A stretch of 64,000 nt of DNA from positions 248,001 through 312,000 of the forward strand of contig JAHDYG010000001.1 of assembly GCA_023383815.1 (NCBI GenBank), given 5' to 3'. The notes below the pieces were generated by a model. The model searched no databases, was not told where the DNA came from, and saw only the letters and a list, made by a program, of their open reading frames with translations. Position numbers and translations under genes: made by a program. This DNA is from Rhodocyclaceae bacterium (GTDB lineage Bacteria; Pseudomonadota; Gammaproteobacteria; Burkholderiales; Rhodocyclaceae). Below are positions 17,390-25,972 of the stretch, piece by piece. Within the stretch, counting starts at the first letter, position 1. Each line of letters opens with the position of its first letter.

Positions 17390-18532
17390 GTGGAACGTCG
17401 CAAGTTTCTATTGAAGGCTGGAGTCGGCGCTGCAGCGGTCGGCCTCGCAGCGTGCGGACAGAAAGAAGAACCTAAGCCACCCATGGCGCCAGCAGCACCA
17501 GCCCCCGCGGCCCCCGCTGTTCATACTGGCGGACAGGAGATTCGGTGGCGACTTGCTTCCAGCTTTCCGAAGGCTCTCGATACGATTTACGGCGCTGCGG
17601 AGACGTTTTCGAAGAATGTTTCTGAGGCCACGGGGGGCAGATTCACGATTTCCGTGCATGCGGGAGGGGAGCTCATGCCCGCATTTGGCGTCGTCGACGG
17701 TGTTCAGCAGGGTACTGTCGAGTGCGCGCACACAGCCCCCTACTATTTCTTCGGGAAAAACGAAGCGTTCGCTTTCGACTGCGCAATCCCGTTCGGCATG
17801 AACTCGCGCCAGCTCACCGCATGGATGTATGAAGGCAACGGCATGCAACTCATGCGCGAGTTCTACGCCCAGTACAGTATCATCAACTTCCCGATGGGCA
17901 ACACCGGCGCGCAGATGGGTGGCTGGTATCGCAAGGAGATCACTTCGGTCGCCGACCTCAATGGCCTGAAGATGCGCATTGGCGGCTTCGGCGGCCGCGT
18001 GCTCAGCAAACTCGGCGGCGTGCCGCAGAACATTCCCGGCGGCGAGATCTACCAGTCGCTCGAGAAGGGCACGATCGACGCCACCGAGTGGGTCGGCCCG
18101 TACGACGACCTGAAGCTCGGCTTCCACAAGGTCGCGCCGTTCTACTACTACCCCGGCTGGTGGGAAGGGGGCGCCCAGCTCTCCCTGTACGTCAATGACA
18201 AGGCCTTCAACGGACTGTCGAACGAGTACAAGTCGATTCTCCGCCAGGCTGCCTCCGACGCCCACGTCGTGATGCAGGCCAAGTACGATGCCCGCAATCC
18301 GACCGCACTCAAGCAGCTGATCGCCGAGGGCGCGAAGCTCGCCCGCTTCCCGCGCGAGGTAATGGATGCCGCGTTCAAGGCCCGCAACGAGGTCTATGCC
18401 GAGCTGAACGACAAGAACCCGAACTGGAAGAAGATCTACGCAGACTACTCGCGCTTCCTGGCCGATCAGTACCAGTGGGCACCGATCGCCGAAGGCAGCT
18501 TCGACCAGTACATGGCCGCCCAGAAGCTCTGA
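17390..18532 (+). CDS. dctP: TRAP transporter solute-binding protein, TakP/DctP family
   Basis: The periplasmic binding component of a tripartite (TRAP) carboxylate transporter, 380 aa. The N-terminus has both a twin-arginine signal (ERRKFLLKAGVG) and a lipobox LAAC with Cys22, followed by a Pro/Ala linker, so it is probably exported by Tat and lipid-anchored. The mature domain has DctP features (LKMRIGGFGGRVLSKLGG, DATEWVGPYDD) and resembles TakP proteins that bind 2-oxo acids, lactate or pyruvate. GTG 17390 with AAAGGAGAGAG upstream is the start. Codon use changes abruptly near 17800: by hand count 47 of the first 100 codons end in A/T, against 12 of the 100 codons from 17798. Confidence 0.9.
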   Translation: MERRKFLLKAGVGAAAVGLAACGQKEEPKPPMAPAAPAPAAPAVHTGGQEIRWRLASSFPKALDTIYGAAETFSKNVSEATGGRFTISVHAGGELMPAFGVVDGVQQGTVECAHTAPYYFFGKNEAFAFDCAIPFGMNSRQLTAWMYEGNGMQLMREFYAQYSIINFPMGNTGAQMGGWYRKEITSVADLNGLKMRIGGFGGRVLSKLGGVPQNIPGGEIYQSLEKGTIDATEWVGPYDDLKLGFHKVAPFYYYPGWWEGGAQLSLYVNDKAFNGLSNEYKSILRQAASDAHVVMQAKYDARNPTALKQLIAEGAKLARFPREVMDAAFKARNEVYAELNDKNPNWKKIYADYSRFLADQYQWAPIAEGSFDQYMAAQKL

Positions 18533-18543
18533 CGCCAGACCCT

Positions 18544-18586
18544 CCTGCCCCGGCCCGGAGCACCGACCCGGTGGGTCCGGGGCAGG
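18544..18586 (+). other. Strong stem-loop between dctP and dctQ
   Basis: CCTGCCCCGG (18544-18553) and CCGGGGCAGG (18577-18586) form a perfect 10-bp stem. The 23-base loop holds a second hairpin, CACCG ACC CGGTG. It starts 12 bases after the dctP stop. No T-run follows directly, so it more likely protects the 3' end of dctP mRNA or gives partial termination, letting the binding protein exceed the permease. Confidence 0.65.
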
Positions 18587-18673
18587 CGTTACATCGTTTT
18601 CCCGAACAGTCAATCACGCAGTGCGCGGCGGGGAAGTCCCGCAGCGTGCAGCGTTCAGGGGCACGCAAGACTG

Positions 18674-19291
18674 ATGGATTCGTTATTGAAACTCTCCCGC
18701 GCCATCGACGGATTCAGCCGGCTCGTCGGCAAGGGCATCATCTGGCTGATCCTGGCGGCCACCCTGATCAGCGCGATCAATGCCATCCTGCGCAAGGCAT
18801 TCAGCATCGGCTCGAACGCCTTTCTCGAGATCCAGTGGTACCTCTTTGCTGCCGTCTTCCTGCTCGGCGCCGGCCAGGCCTTCATGCAGAACGCCCATGT
18901 GCGCATCGACGTGCTCGCGAACAAGCTGAGCCGGCGGGCGCGCACCGTGATCGACCTCGCTGGCATCCTCGTCTTTCTCTTTCCGCTGTGCTACCTGATG
19001 ATCCACCTGTCGTGGCCGGTCGTCCTGGCCGCCTATGAATCCGGCGAGATGTCGTCGAACGCGGGCGGCCTGATCCGCTGGCCCGTCTACGCACTCGTTC
19101 CAGCCGGGTTCGCCCTGCTCGGCCTGCAGGCCGTCTCCGAGTTCATCAAGCGGATCGGCTATCTGGCCGGCAAGGCCCCCGATCCGCTCCTGGTCGGTGG
19201 CCATGAGCCCGACCAGCATCCGGATGCGCATCCCGGTCATCATCCCTCCGAACCGAACCCATCGACCAAGGCCGAAGAGGCTGGCAAATGA
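18674..19291 (+). CDS. dctQ: TRAP transporter small permease (DctQ)
   Basis: A 205-residue membrane protein with four predicted helices (about 20-42, 58-75, 93-118, 135-160), the standard DctQ layout, and the family stretch IDVLANKLSRRAR in the middle loop. It works with the large permease encoded next, whose start overlaps by 4 bases. The C-terminal tail (residues ~176-205) is unusually rich in His and Pro (GHEPDQHPDAHPGHHPSEP), extending past the normal end; a metal-binding or purely disordered role is unknown. It lies 141 bp after dctP, beyond a stem-loop. Confidence 0.9.
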   Translation: MDSLLKLSRAIDGFSRLVGKGIIWLILAATLISAINAILRKAFSIGSNAFLEIQWYLFAAVFLLGAGQAFMQNAHVRIDVLANKLSRRARTVIDLAGILVFLFPLCYLMIHLSWPVVLAAYESGEMSSNAGGLIRWPVYALVPAGFALLGLQAVSEFIKRIGYLAGKAPDPLLVGGHEPDQHPDAHPGHHPSEPNPSTKAEEAGK

Positions 19292-20973
19292 TCGAATTCC
19301 TCTCGACCAACCTCGCGCCGATCATGTTCGGCGCGGTCGTCTTCTTCCTGCTGTCGGGCTTTCCGGTCGCCTTCGCACTGGCCGCCTGCGGCCTGTTCTT
19401 CGGATTCATCGGGATCGAACTCGACCTGCTGCCGACGACCCTGCTGCAGGCGATCCCGCTGCGGGTATTCGGGATCATGCAGAACGATACCCTGCTCGCG
19501 ATCCCGTTCTTCACGCTGATGGGGCTGATCCTCGAGCGCAGCGGAATGGCCGAGGACCTGCTCGATACGGTCGGACAAGTGTTCGGGCCGGTGCGGGGCG
19601 GACTCGCACTCGCGGTAATTTTCGTCGGCGCCTTGCTCGCCGCGACAACCGGCGTGGTCGCCGCCTCGGTGATCTCGATGGGACTCATCTCGCTGCCAAT
19701 CATGATGCGCTACGGCTACAGCCGGACCGTGGCCTGCGGCGCCATCACCGCTTCGGGCACGCTCGCCCAGGCGATCCCGCCCTCGATCGTCCTGATCGTA
19801 ATGGCAGACCAGCTCGGGCGCAGTGTCGGAGACATGTACCGCGGCGCCTTCGTGCCAGCCTTCATGCTGGTTGCGATGTACGCTCTCTACGTCATCGCCC
19901 TCGCAATCTTTCGCCCGAAGACGGTCCCCGGCCTTCCGCCCGAAGCGATCTCGTTCCGCGAACCGAACGGCAGCTCCGGGCACCGGTCGCTGCTCCTGTT
20001 CTTCATCGCGATCACGGCGATTGCCACGGGGTTCGGCACGATTTACACCGATGTGCTGGGCGCTCTGAAAGGCACTGAAGTGACCGCTGCCCGAGACGAG
20101 ATCATCGTCGTCTCGCTCACGTTCGGTGCGGCGATTGCCCTCGCACTGGCAACCGCGAACCGGATCTTCAGGCTCGGACTGCTCTCCCGCATGACCGAAC
20201 AGGTCACGTTCGTCCTGATTCCTCCGCTGGCGCTGATCTTCCTCGTGCTCGGCACCATCTTCCTCGGCATCGCGACCCCGACCGAGGGCGGTGCAATGGG
20301 TGCGCTCGGCGCGATGATCATGGCACTCGTGCGTCGCCGGCTGGATCTCAAGACCCTGGTCCAGGCGCTCGAATCCACGACCAAGCTGTCGGTGTTCGTG
20401 CTGTTCATCCTGATCGGCTCGACCGTGTTCAGTTTCACGTTCAATGCCGTCGATGGACACATCTGGGTCGAGCACCTGTTCGACAAGCTGCCCGGCGGCG
20501 AACTGGGGTTCCTGATCTTCGTGAACACGGTGATCTTCTTCCTCGGATTCTTCCTCGATTTCTTCGAGATCGCCTTCATCCTGGTGCCGATGCTCGCCCC
20601 GGTCGCGGAGAAGATGGGCATCGACCTGATCTGGTTCGGAATCATCCTCGCGCTGAACCTGCAGACCTCCTTCCTGACCCCGCCGTTCGGCTTCGCACTG
20701 TTCTACCTCAGGAGCGTCGCTCCGGTCAGCGGCTACATCGACCGGATCTCGAAGCGCCGCATCGAAGGCATCAAGACGACCGACATCTACCGCGGCTCCA
20801 TTCCCTTCATCGTGATCCAGGTTGTGCTGATCATCCTGCTGATCGCGTTCCCGCAACTGATCACGGGCAGTCTGGACAAGAAGGTCGAGATCGACCTCGA
20901 CACGATCCAGATCGCACCTCCGCCAAGCGACGGCGGCTGGGGAGAGGAAGGCGGCAAGGGCGCGTGGGATTGA
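19288..20973 (+). CDS. dctM: TRAP transporter large permease (DctM)
   Basis: The main sodium-driven transport subunit, with many hydrophobic helices across 561 residues. This exceeds the ~430 of classical DctM and fits the longer subfamily found with TakP-like binding proteins, with an inserted loop and helices around 225-295. Conserved features include FFTLMGLILERSGMAEDLL, GTLAQAIPPSIVLIV and IATPTEGGAMGALGAM. The start overlaps dctQ by 4 bases (ATGA). The C-terminus is acidic and Gly-rich. The substrate is probably a mono- or dicarboxylate, from the binding-protein family. Confidence 0.93.
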   Translation: MIEFLSTNLAPIMFGAVVFFLLSGFPVAFALAACGLFFGFIGIELDLLPTTLLQAIPLRVFGIMQNDTLLAIPFFTLMGLILERSGMAEDLLDTVGQVFGPVRGGLALAVIFVGALLAATTGVVAASVISMGLISLPIMMRYGYSRTVACGAITASGTLAQAIPPSIVLIVMADQLGRSVGDMYRGAFVPAFMLVAMYALYVIALAIFRPKTVPGLPPEAISFREPNGSSGHRSLLLFFIAITAIATGFGTIYTDVLGALKGTEVTAARDEIIVVSLTFGAAIALALATANRIFRLGLLSRMTEQVTFVLIPPLALIFLVLGTIFLGIATPTEGGAMGALGAMIMALVRRRLDLKTLVQALESTTKLSVFVLFILIGSTVFSFTFNAVDGHIWVEHLFDKLPGGELGFLIFVNTVIFFLGFFLDFFEIAFILVPMLAPVAEKMGIDLIWFGIILALNLQTSFLTPPFGFALFYLRSVAPVSGYIDRISKRRIEGIKTTDIYRGSIPFIVIQVVLIILLIAFPQLITGSLDKKVEIDLDTIQIAPPPSDGGWGEEGGKGAWD

Positions 20974-20975
20974 GC

Positions 20976-21608
20976 ATGGCGTGCACCCTGTGCCTGATCC
21001 GGCACGGGGAGACGAGCTGGAACGTCGAGCGTCGGCTGCAGGGCCACCTCGACGTCCCGCTCAATGAAGCGGGCCGCAGGCAGGCCTGCCTGAGCGCAGC
21101 GGCGCTTGCAGGCCAGTCATTTTCGGCGTTGTACTGCAGCGATCTCGGGCGCGCACATGAAACCGCACGCTGGATCGCCGAAGCGCTCGGGCTCGATCCG
21201 GTCCCGCTAGAATCCCTGCGTGAGCGACACTATGGTGCCTTTCAGGGGCTGACCTACGATGAGGCGCGCACCCGGTTTCCCGAAGACTATGCCCGCTTCG
21301 CCGCGCGTGAGATCACGACGGCGCTTCCGGGTGGAGGCGAATCGCTGGCCGCCTTCGCGACGCGCATTCGCAGGGCGCTCGAAGCACTCACGCAACGCCA
21401 TCACGGCGAACGGATCCTGGTCGTGACTCATGGGGGCGTTCTGGATATCGCCCATCGCATGGCGCGCCCGATGCATCTCGATGCACCACGCGATTTCGAG
21501 ATTCCGAATGCTGCGCTGAACTGGATCCGGGGCTCCGGATCGGGCTGGCAACTCCTCGGCTGGGCCGACCGGACGCATCTCGCAGCAGCGCTCGACGAAC
21601 TGCGCTGA
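20976..21608 (+). CDS. Histidine phosphatase family protein (phosphoglycerate mutase/CobC-like)
   Basis: A cytoplasmic branch-1 histidine phosphatase of 210 residues. The phospho-acceptor motif is LIRHGETSWN, the second catalytic motif ERHYGAFQGLTYDEA and the C-terminal His is in VVTHGGVLD. It could be a broad phosphatase or an alpha-ribazole phosphatase; no cobalamin genes are near. The ORF track begins at a GTG inside dctM (20964); ATG 20976, 2 bases after the dctM stop, is preferred. It may be read through from the TRAP operon. Confidence 0.85.
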   Translation: MACTLCLIRHGETSWNVERRLQGHLDVPLNEAGRRQACLSAAALAGQSFSALYCSDLGRAHETARWIAEALGLDPVPLESLRERHYGAFQGLTYDEARTRFPEDYARFAAREITTALPGGGESLAAFATRIRRALEALTQRHHGERILVVTHGGVLDIAHRMARPMHLDAPRDFEIPNAALNWIRGSGSGWQLLGWADRTHLAAALDELR

Positions 21609-21721
21609 GCGTGATCCCACCCCGGTACCCTGCGACCCCCTCGGCATCGCCACACGCCACCGGACGCGCTGCATCCCCATGGTAGTATTCGCGTTTTCCA
21701 TCCTCGCCCCGAGTCTGCATC

Positions 21722-22972
21722 ATGTTCTCTTCGAAAGACACCCTCGCCCGCATCGACCCTGAACTCTGGTCTGCAATCCAGGCCGAGAACAAGCGCCAGG
21801 AAGACCACATCGAGCTCATCGCATCGGAGAATTACGTGTCGCATGCAGTCATGCAGGCACAGGGCTCGCAACTCACCAACAAGTACGCCGAAGGCTACCC
21901 GGGCAAGCGCTACTACGGTGGGTGCGAACACGTCGATGTCGCCGAGCAGCTCGCAATCGACCGGCTGAAGAGGCTCTTCGGCGCGGAAGCGGCGAACGTT
22001 CAGCCCAATTCCGGCTCGCAGGCGAACCAGGCGGTGCTGATGGCGTTCGCCAAGCCGGGTGACACGATCATGGGCATGAGTCTGGCCGAAGGCGGGCACC
22101 TGACGCACGGCATGCCCCTCAACATGTCCGGCAAGTGGTTCAACGTCGTCGCCTACGGCCTCGACGCGAAGGAGGAGATCGACTACGAAGCGATGGAGGC
22201 GCTCGCACGCGAGCACAAACCCCGCATCATCGTCGCGGGCGCATCGGCCTACTCCCTGCGCATCGATTTTGAACGCTTCGCGAAGATCGCCCGCGAGATC
22301 GAGGCCATTTTCTGGGTGGACATGGCGCACTATGCCGGTCTGATCGCCGCAGGCTACTACCCCAATCCGGTGCCTCACGCCGACGTCGTGACCTCGACCA
22401 CCCACAAGACCCTGCGCGGCCCACGCGGGGGCATCATCCTGATGAAGGCCGAGCACGAGAAGGCGATCAACTCGGCGATCTTCCCGGGACTTCAGGGGGG
22501 GCCGCTGATGCACGTGATCGCTGCCAAGGCCGTCGCCTTCAAGGAGGCGGCCAGCCCGCAGTTCCGCGACTATCAGGAACAGGTCATCGCCAATGCGCGA
22601 GTGATGGCGCGCGTGCTGTCCGAGGAAAGGGGGCTGCGCATCGTGTCGGGCAGGACCGAAAGCCACGTGTTCCTCGTCGACCTGAGGCCCAAGAACATCA
22701 CCGGCAAGGAAGCCGAGGCGATCCTTGGATCAGTCCACATCACCGTGAACAAGAACTCGATTCCCAAGGACCCCGAGCGTCCGATGGTGACCTCCGGGAT
22801 CCGCATAGGCTCTCCCGCCATCACCACGCGTGGTTTCTCCGAGATCGAGGCCGAGCAGGTCGCGCACATGATCGCTGACGTTCTCGACGCCCCAAGCGAT
22901 GCAGGCGTGCTCGAACGAACGAAGGCCGCGGTGGCAGACCTGTGCGGCCGCTTCCCGGTGTACGGCGCCTGA
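21722..22972 (+). CDS. glyA: Serine hydroxymethyltransferase
   Basis: The PLP enzyme interconverting serine and glycine with tetrahydrofolate, the main source of one-carbon units. The length is 416 aa (E. coli 417). The PLP lysine is in [14 protein letters not shown] near residue 230; other signatures are [27 protein letters not shown] and [11 protein letters not shown]. It begins a folate/nucleotide/flavin run, glyA-nrdR-ribD, a common betaproteobacterial order. The 113-bp gap upstream shows no strong promoter match. Confidence 0.98.
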   Translation: MFSSKDTLARIDPELWSAIQAENKRQEDHIELIASENYVSHAVMQAQGSQLTNKYAEGYPGKRYYGGCEHVDVAEQLAIDRLKRLFGAEAANVQPNSGSQANQAVLMAFAKPGDTIMGMSLAEGGHLTHGMPLNMSGKWFNVVAYGLDAKEEIDYEAMEALAREHKPRIIVAGASAYSLRIDFERFAKIAREIEAIFWVDMAHYAGLIAAGYYPNPVPHADVVTSTTHKTLRGPRGGIILMKAEHEKAINSAIFPGLQGGPLMHVIAAKAVAFKEAASPQFRDYQEQVIANARVMARVLSEERGLRIVSGRTESHVFLVDLRPKNITGKEAEAILGSVHITVNKNSIPKDPERPMVTSGIRIGSPAITTRGFSEIEAEQVAHMIADVLDAPSDAGVLERTKAAVADLCGRFPVYGA

Positions 22973-23030
22973 CCGGAACGGACCTGGCGATCGTGCAGCA
23001 CAGCATCGTGGATCTTCGGGACGAAGACCG

Positions 23031-23543
23031 ATGAAATGCCCGTTCTGTGGCGACCCGAACACCCAGGTCACCGATACACGCGAGAACGAAGAGGGCGACG
23101 TCGTTCGACGTCGCCGCCGATGCATCCGCTGCGACAAGCGCTTCACGACGTACGAGCGGATCGATCTGAAGATGCCTCACGTCGTCAAACGCAACGGAAA
23201 TCGCTCGGAATTCGACCATGACAAGCTGGTCGCGAGCATGACCCTCGCGTTGCGCAAGCGGCCGGTCACGGTCGAGGCTGTAGATGCCGCGATCGACCGC
23301 ATCGAGGCTCGCCTGCTTTCGCTCGGCGAATCCGAGATCCGCAGCGAGAAGATCGGTGAACTGGTCATGCGCGAACTGAAGAAACTCGACAAGGTTGCCT
23401 ACATCCGGTTCGCCTCCGTCTATCGGAATTTCGCCGATGTGGACGAGTTCTCGGAGGTCATCCGCGAAGTGCAGGCCAGACCGAGACGCAGATCGGGCAA
23501 GCCCGGCGGCGCCGGTTCCGAGAATGATCTATTCGGCGACTGA
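23031..23543 (+). CDS. nrdR: Transcriptional repressor NrdR
   Basis: A 170-residue zinc-ribbon/ATP-cone protein. It represses ribonucleotide reductase operons in response to bound ATP/dATP. The zinc ribbon has Cys3, Cys6, Cys31 and Cys34 ([25 protein letters not shown]), and the ATP-cone runs from about 49 to 139 ([16 protein letters not shown]). The ORF-track start at 22899 lies in glyA; ATG 23031 gives the invariant MKCPFCG start. It overlaps ribD by 20 bases. nrdR with ribD is a conserved gene pair. Confidence 0.97.
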   Translation: MKCPFCGDPNTQVTDTRENEEGDVVRRRRRCIRCDKRFTTYERIDLKMPHVVKRNGNRSEFDHDKLVASMTLALRKRPVTVEAVDAAIDRIEARLLSLGESEIRSEKIGELVMRELKKLDKVAYIRFASVYRNFADVDEFSEVIREVQARPRRRSGKPGGAGSENDLFGD

Positions 23544-24618
23544 CCATGCCGCAATGGCGCGCGCGCTCGAACTTGCCGAGCGCGGGCTCTTTTCCACGAC
23601 GCCCAACCCCAGGGTGGGCTGCGTCATCGTTCGTGACGGGCGTACCGTAGGCGAAGGATGGCATGAACGTGCGGGCACCCCGCACGCCGAGATCGTTGCA
23701 CTGCAGCGCGCCGGAGCCGCTGCTCAGGGCGCGACCGCCTATGTCACCCTCGAGCCCTGCTCGCACTTCGGACGCACGCCACCGTGCGCGGATGCCCTGA
23801 TCGATGCCGGCATCGAACGGGTCGTCGCTGCCATGGAAGATCCCAACCCGCTCGTATCCGGGCGCGGTCTCGCACGCCTGCGTGCCAACGGGATCCGGAC
23901 CGAGAGCGGACTCATGCGGGAGGCAGCAACCGAACTCAATCCTGGTTTCATCTCCCGAATGACGCGGGGTCGGCCGTGGCTGCGCCTCAAGAGCGCGGCC
24001 AGCCTGGATGGAAAGGTCGCTTTGCGGAACGGCCTCAGCCAGTGGATCACCGGTGCGGAAGCACGCGTGGACGGTCACCGCTGGCGCGCGCGGGCCTGCG
24101 CAATCCTCACCGGAATCGGCACCGTACTGAAGGACGACCCCGCCCTCACCGTGCGCGGAATCACCTGCGAGCGCCAGCCGCTGCGCGTGCTCGTCGACAC
24201 CCGACTGGATATCCCCGAGTCAGCAAGGCTGCTGCATGGGGGAAACTGCCTGGTCGTGTGCGCAGAACCAAGACCTGCATCCGCAGGTCGTCTGGAAGCG
24301 CTCGGAGTCGAGGTCCTGTGCATGCCGACCCGGAACGGCTCGGTCGATCTCGTGGCGCTGATGCACGAGCTCGCCCGGCGCGGTTGCAACGAGCTGCACG
24401 TCGAGGGCGGACCCCGACTCAATGGCGCGCTTCTGCAGACAGGACTCGCGGACGAACTCCTGATCTACCTCGCCCCTCGACTCATCGGCGATCTGGCCCA
24501 GGGGATGTTCTCGGTACCGGAACTGACAGATCTCGGACAAGCGATCAGCTTGTCGATCCTGGACGTACGCACGGTCGGCCGGGATCTGAGGGTGATCGCG
24601 AGACCCACGGGGGGCTGA
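23524..24618 (+). CDS. ribD: Bifunctional pyrimidine deaminase/reductase RibD
   Basis: Catalyses two successive steps of riboflavin synthesis. The N-terminal deaminase (about 1-145) has zinc motif PHAEIVAL and [11 protein letters not shown]; the C-terminal reductase (about 150-364) includes [13 protein letters not shown] and [12 protein letters not shown]. The 364-residue length is typical. ATG 23524 lies inside nrdR and gives [21 protein letters not shown], which matches RibD N-termini; an internal ATG at 23554 is possible. The other rib genes are not in the window. It is convergent with moeB. Confidence 0.95.
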   Translation: MIYSATDHAAMARALELAERGLFSTTPNPRVGCVIVRDGRTVGEGWHERAGTPHAEIVALQRAGAAAQGATAYVTLEPCSHFGRTPPCADALIDAGIERVVAAMEDPNPLVSGRGLARLRANGIRTESGLMREAATELNPGFISRMTRGRPWLRLKSAASLDGKVALRNGLSQWITGAEARVDGHRWRARACAILTGIGTVLKDDPALTVRGITCERQPLRVLVDTRLDIPESARLLHGGNCLVVCAEPRPASAGRLEALGVEVLCMPTRNGSVDLVALMHELARRGCNELHVEGGPRLNGALLQTGLADELLIYLAPRLIGDLAQGMFSVPELTDLGQAISLSILDVRTVGRDLRVIARPTGG

Positions 24619-24660
24619 GGCCAGCGGAGCGCGCGGACGGCAGAGCCGAACCAGGTTCGC

Positions 24661-25419
24661 TCAACCGCCGCTGCGCCCTCCACAGACGGAACATCCGGGA
24701 TCGCGAGCCAGCGCAATGCTACGCCACGCCATGTCGAGCCCGTCGAGCAGCAGCAGCCGCCCGTCGAGCGAGTTGCCGCAGCCGGCGACCAGTTTCAGGG
24801 CCTCTGCTGCCTGGGTTGCCCCAATGATTCCGGTCAGAGGGGCAAAGACTCCCATCACGGCGCAGCGAATCTCCTCGACCTCGTGTCCCTCTGGAAACAG
24901 GCAGTGGTAGCAGGCGCTGTCCTCGTTCCGAAGATCGAACACCGAAACCTGTCCGTCAAAGCGGATCGCTGCGCCCGAAACGAGCGGCTTGCGATGACGC
25001 ACGCAGGCCCGGTTGATGGCGTGCCGGGTGGCGAAATTGTCGGAACAGTCCAGCACCACGTCGGCACGGTCCACCTGTTCATCAAGGGCTTGATGCTCAA
25101 GGCGCAACTGCAAGGCCTCGACCTGGATGTGGGGATTGAGACGCAGCAACGTCTCACGACCGGATTCGACCTTCGGCCGCCCGACGCCGTCTTCGGTGTG
25201 GAGGATCTGTCGCTGCAGGTTCGTGAGGTCGACGGTATCCCCATCGCAAAGCACCAACGTACCGACGCCGGCAGCCGCAAGATACAGGGCCGCGGGGGAA
25301 CCGAGCCCGCCAGCGCCAACCACGAGCATGCGCGAGCCGAGGATCGCATCCTGCCCTTCGACCCCGATCTCCGGAAGCAGGATATGGCGACTGTAGCGCA
25401 GCAGTTGCTCGTCATTCAT
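24661..25419 (-). CDS. moeB: Molybdopterin-synthase adenylyltransferase MoeB (ThiF/HesA family)
   Basis: An E1-like enzyme that adenylates the C-terminus of the small sulfur carrier MoaD. It has 252 residues with nucleotide-binding GAGGLGSPAALYLAAAGVG, Arg-finger region TNLQRQILH, DCSDNFATR and two zinc pairs, CYHC and CSVC. ThiF is a near relative, but the position beside ctpA and envC is the usual betaproteobacterial moeB context. It is the last gene of the minus-strand run gpmA-envC-ctpA-unknown-moeB. Confidence 0.9.
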   Translation of the reverse strand: MNDEQLLRYSRHILLPEIGVEGQDAILGSRMLVVGAGGLGSPAALYLAAAGVGTLVLCDGDTVDLTNLQRQILHTEDGVGRPKVESGRETLLRLNPHIQVEALQLRLEHQALDEQVDRADVVLDCSDNFATRHAINRACVRHRKPLVSGAAIRFDGQVSVFDLRNEDSACYHCLFPEGHEVEEIRCAVMGVFAPLTGIIGATQAAEALKLVAGCGNSLDGRLLLLDGLDMAWRSIALARDPGCSVCGGRSGG

Positions 25420-25498
25420 CGTTCAGCTCGAACCGGGACTTGAGGCGCACCGATCCGCCCGGACGCGCCCGTGAGACAGCATCCGTAGACTGCTCTTC

Positions 25499-25948
25499 CT
25501 ACTTGTACTCGCGCAGCTCGACGGGCGTATCGTCATGATCACCGTGCGGATGCTGATCATAGACGTTGATATAGACTTCATTCGATTTCTTGATCAGGCG
25601 CTCCGGGGAAACCAGATTGTGACGCTGCGTTTCCTCACAGAAGTAGACCAGCGCACGCACCAGCTTGGACATCAGCGAATTGTCGAGATGATAGCCGGCA
25701 TCACGAAGGGCATCTTCCAGGGACTCGAGTGTGTAGTCGAGCACCGAATAGCGCACGTGCACGCCGCGCGGATGTGCTGACTCACTGACGACCAGCCCCC
25801 TGAGCATGCGCAGCGCCTGCAACGCCCGCTCCCTCTGCCCGGGCGGCAGGGCGGTAAAGCGGATCTCCCTTTCCTTCTCGAGACCGGAACCCGCGACAGG
25901 GTGCTCGTGATTTCTTCCGGCCAGCTTGTAAGCCGTTTCACGACGCAT
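25499..25948 (-). CDS. Conserved-looking protein of unknown function
   Basis: A 149-residue soluble protein that I do not recognise. It has no signal peptide, no membrane segment and no Cys-rich motif. It is rich in charged residues with helical stretches (RERALQALRMLRGLVVSES, LDNSLMSKLVRALVYFCEE) and ends in an acidic/His segment (DQHPHGDHDDTPVELREYK). The track start is a GTG at 25957; ATG 25948 is preferred because AAGGGG lies 8 bases before it. It sits between ctpA and moeB on the same strand with short gaps (24 bp to ctpA), so it is probably co-expressed. Coding-like codon use supports it being real. Confidence 0.7.
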   Translation of the reverse strand: MRRETAYKLAGRNHEHPVAGSGLEKEREIRFTALPPGQRERALQALRMLRGLVVSESAHPRGVHVRYSVLDYTLESLEDALRDAGYHLDNSLMSKLVRALVYFCEETQRHNLVSPERLIKKSNEVYINVYDQHPHGDHDDTPVELREYK

Positions 25949-25972
25949 CAGTTCCACCCCTTTCGTAACGCT

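Noticed and set aside
19240-20856. 538-aa minus-strand ORF rich in Asp, Glu and His
   Set aside because: Antisense to dctM; the acidic/His composition is what reversed hydrophobic codons give.
20964-20975. GTG start of the histidine phosphatase inside dctM
   Set aside because: ATG 20976 directly after the dctM stop gives the usual start position relative to the RHGE motif; the GTG adds only four residues.
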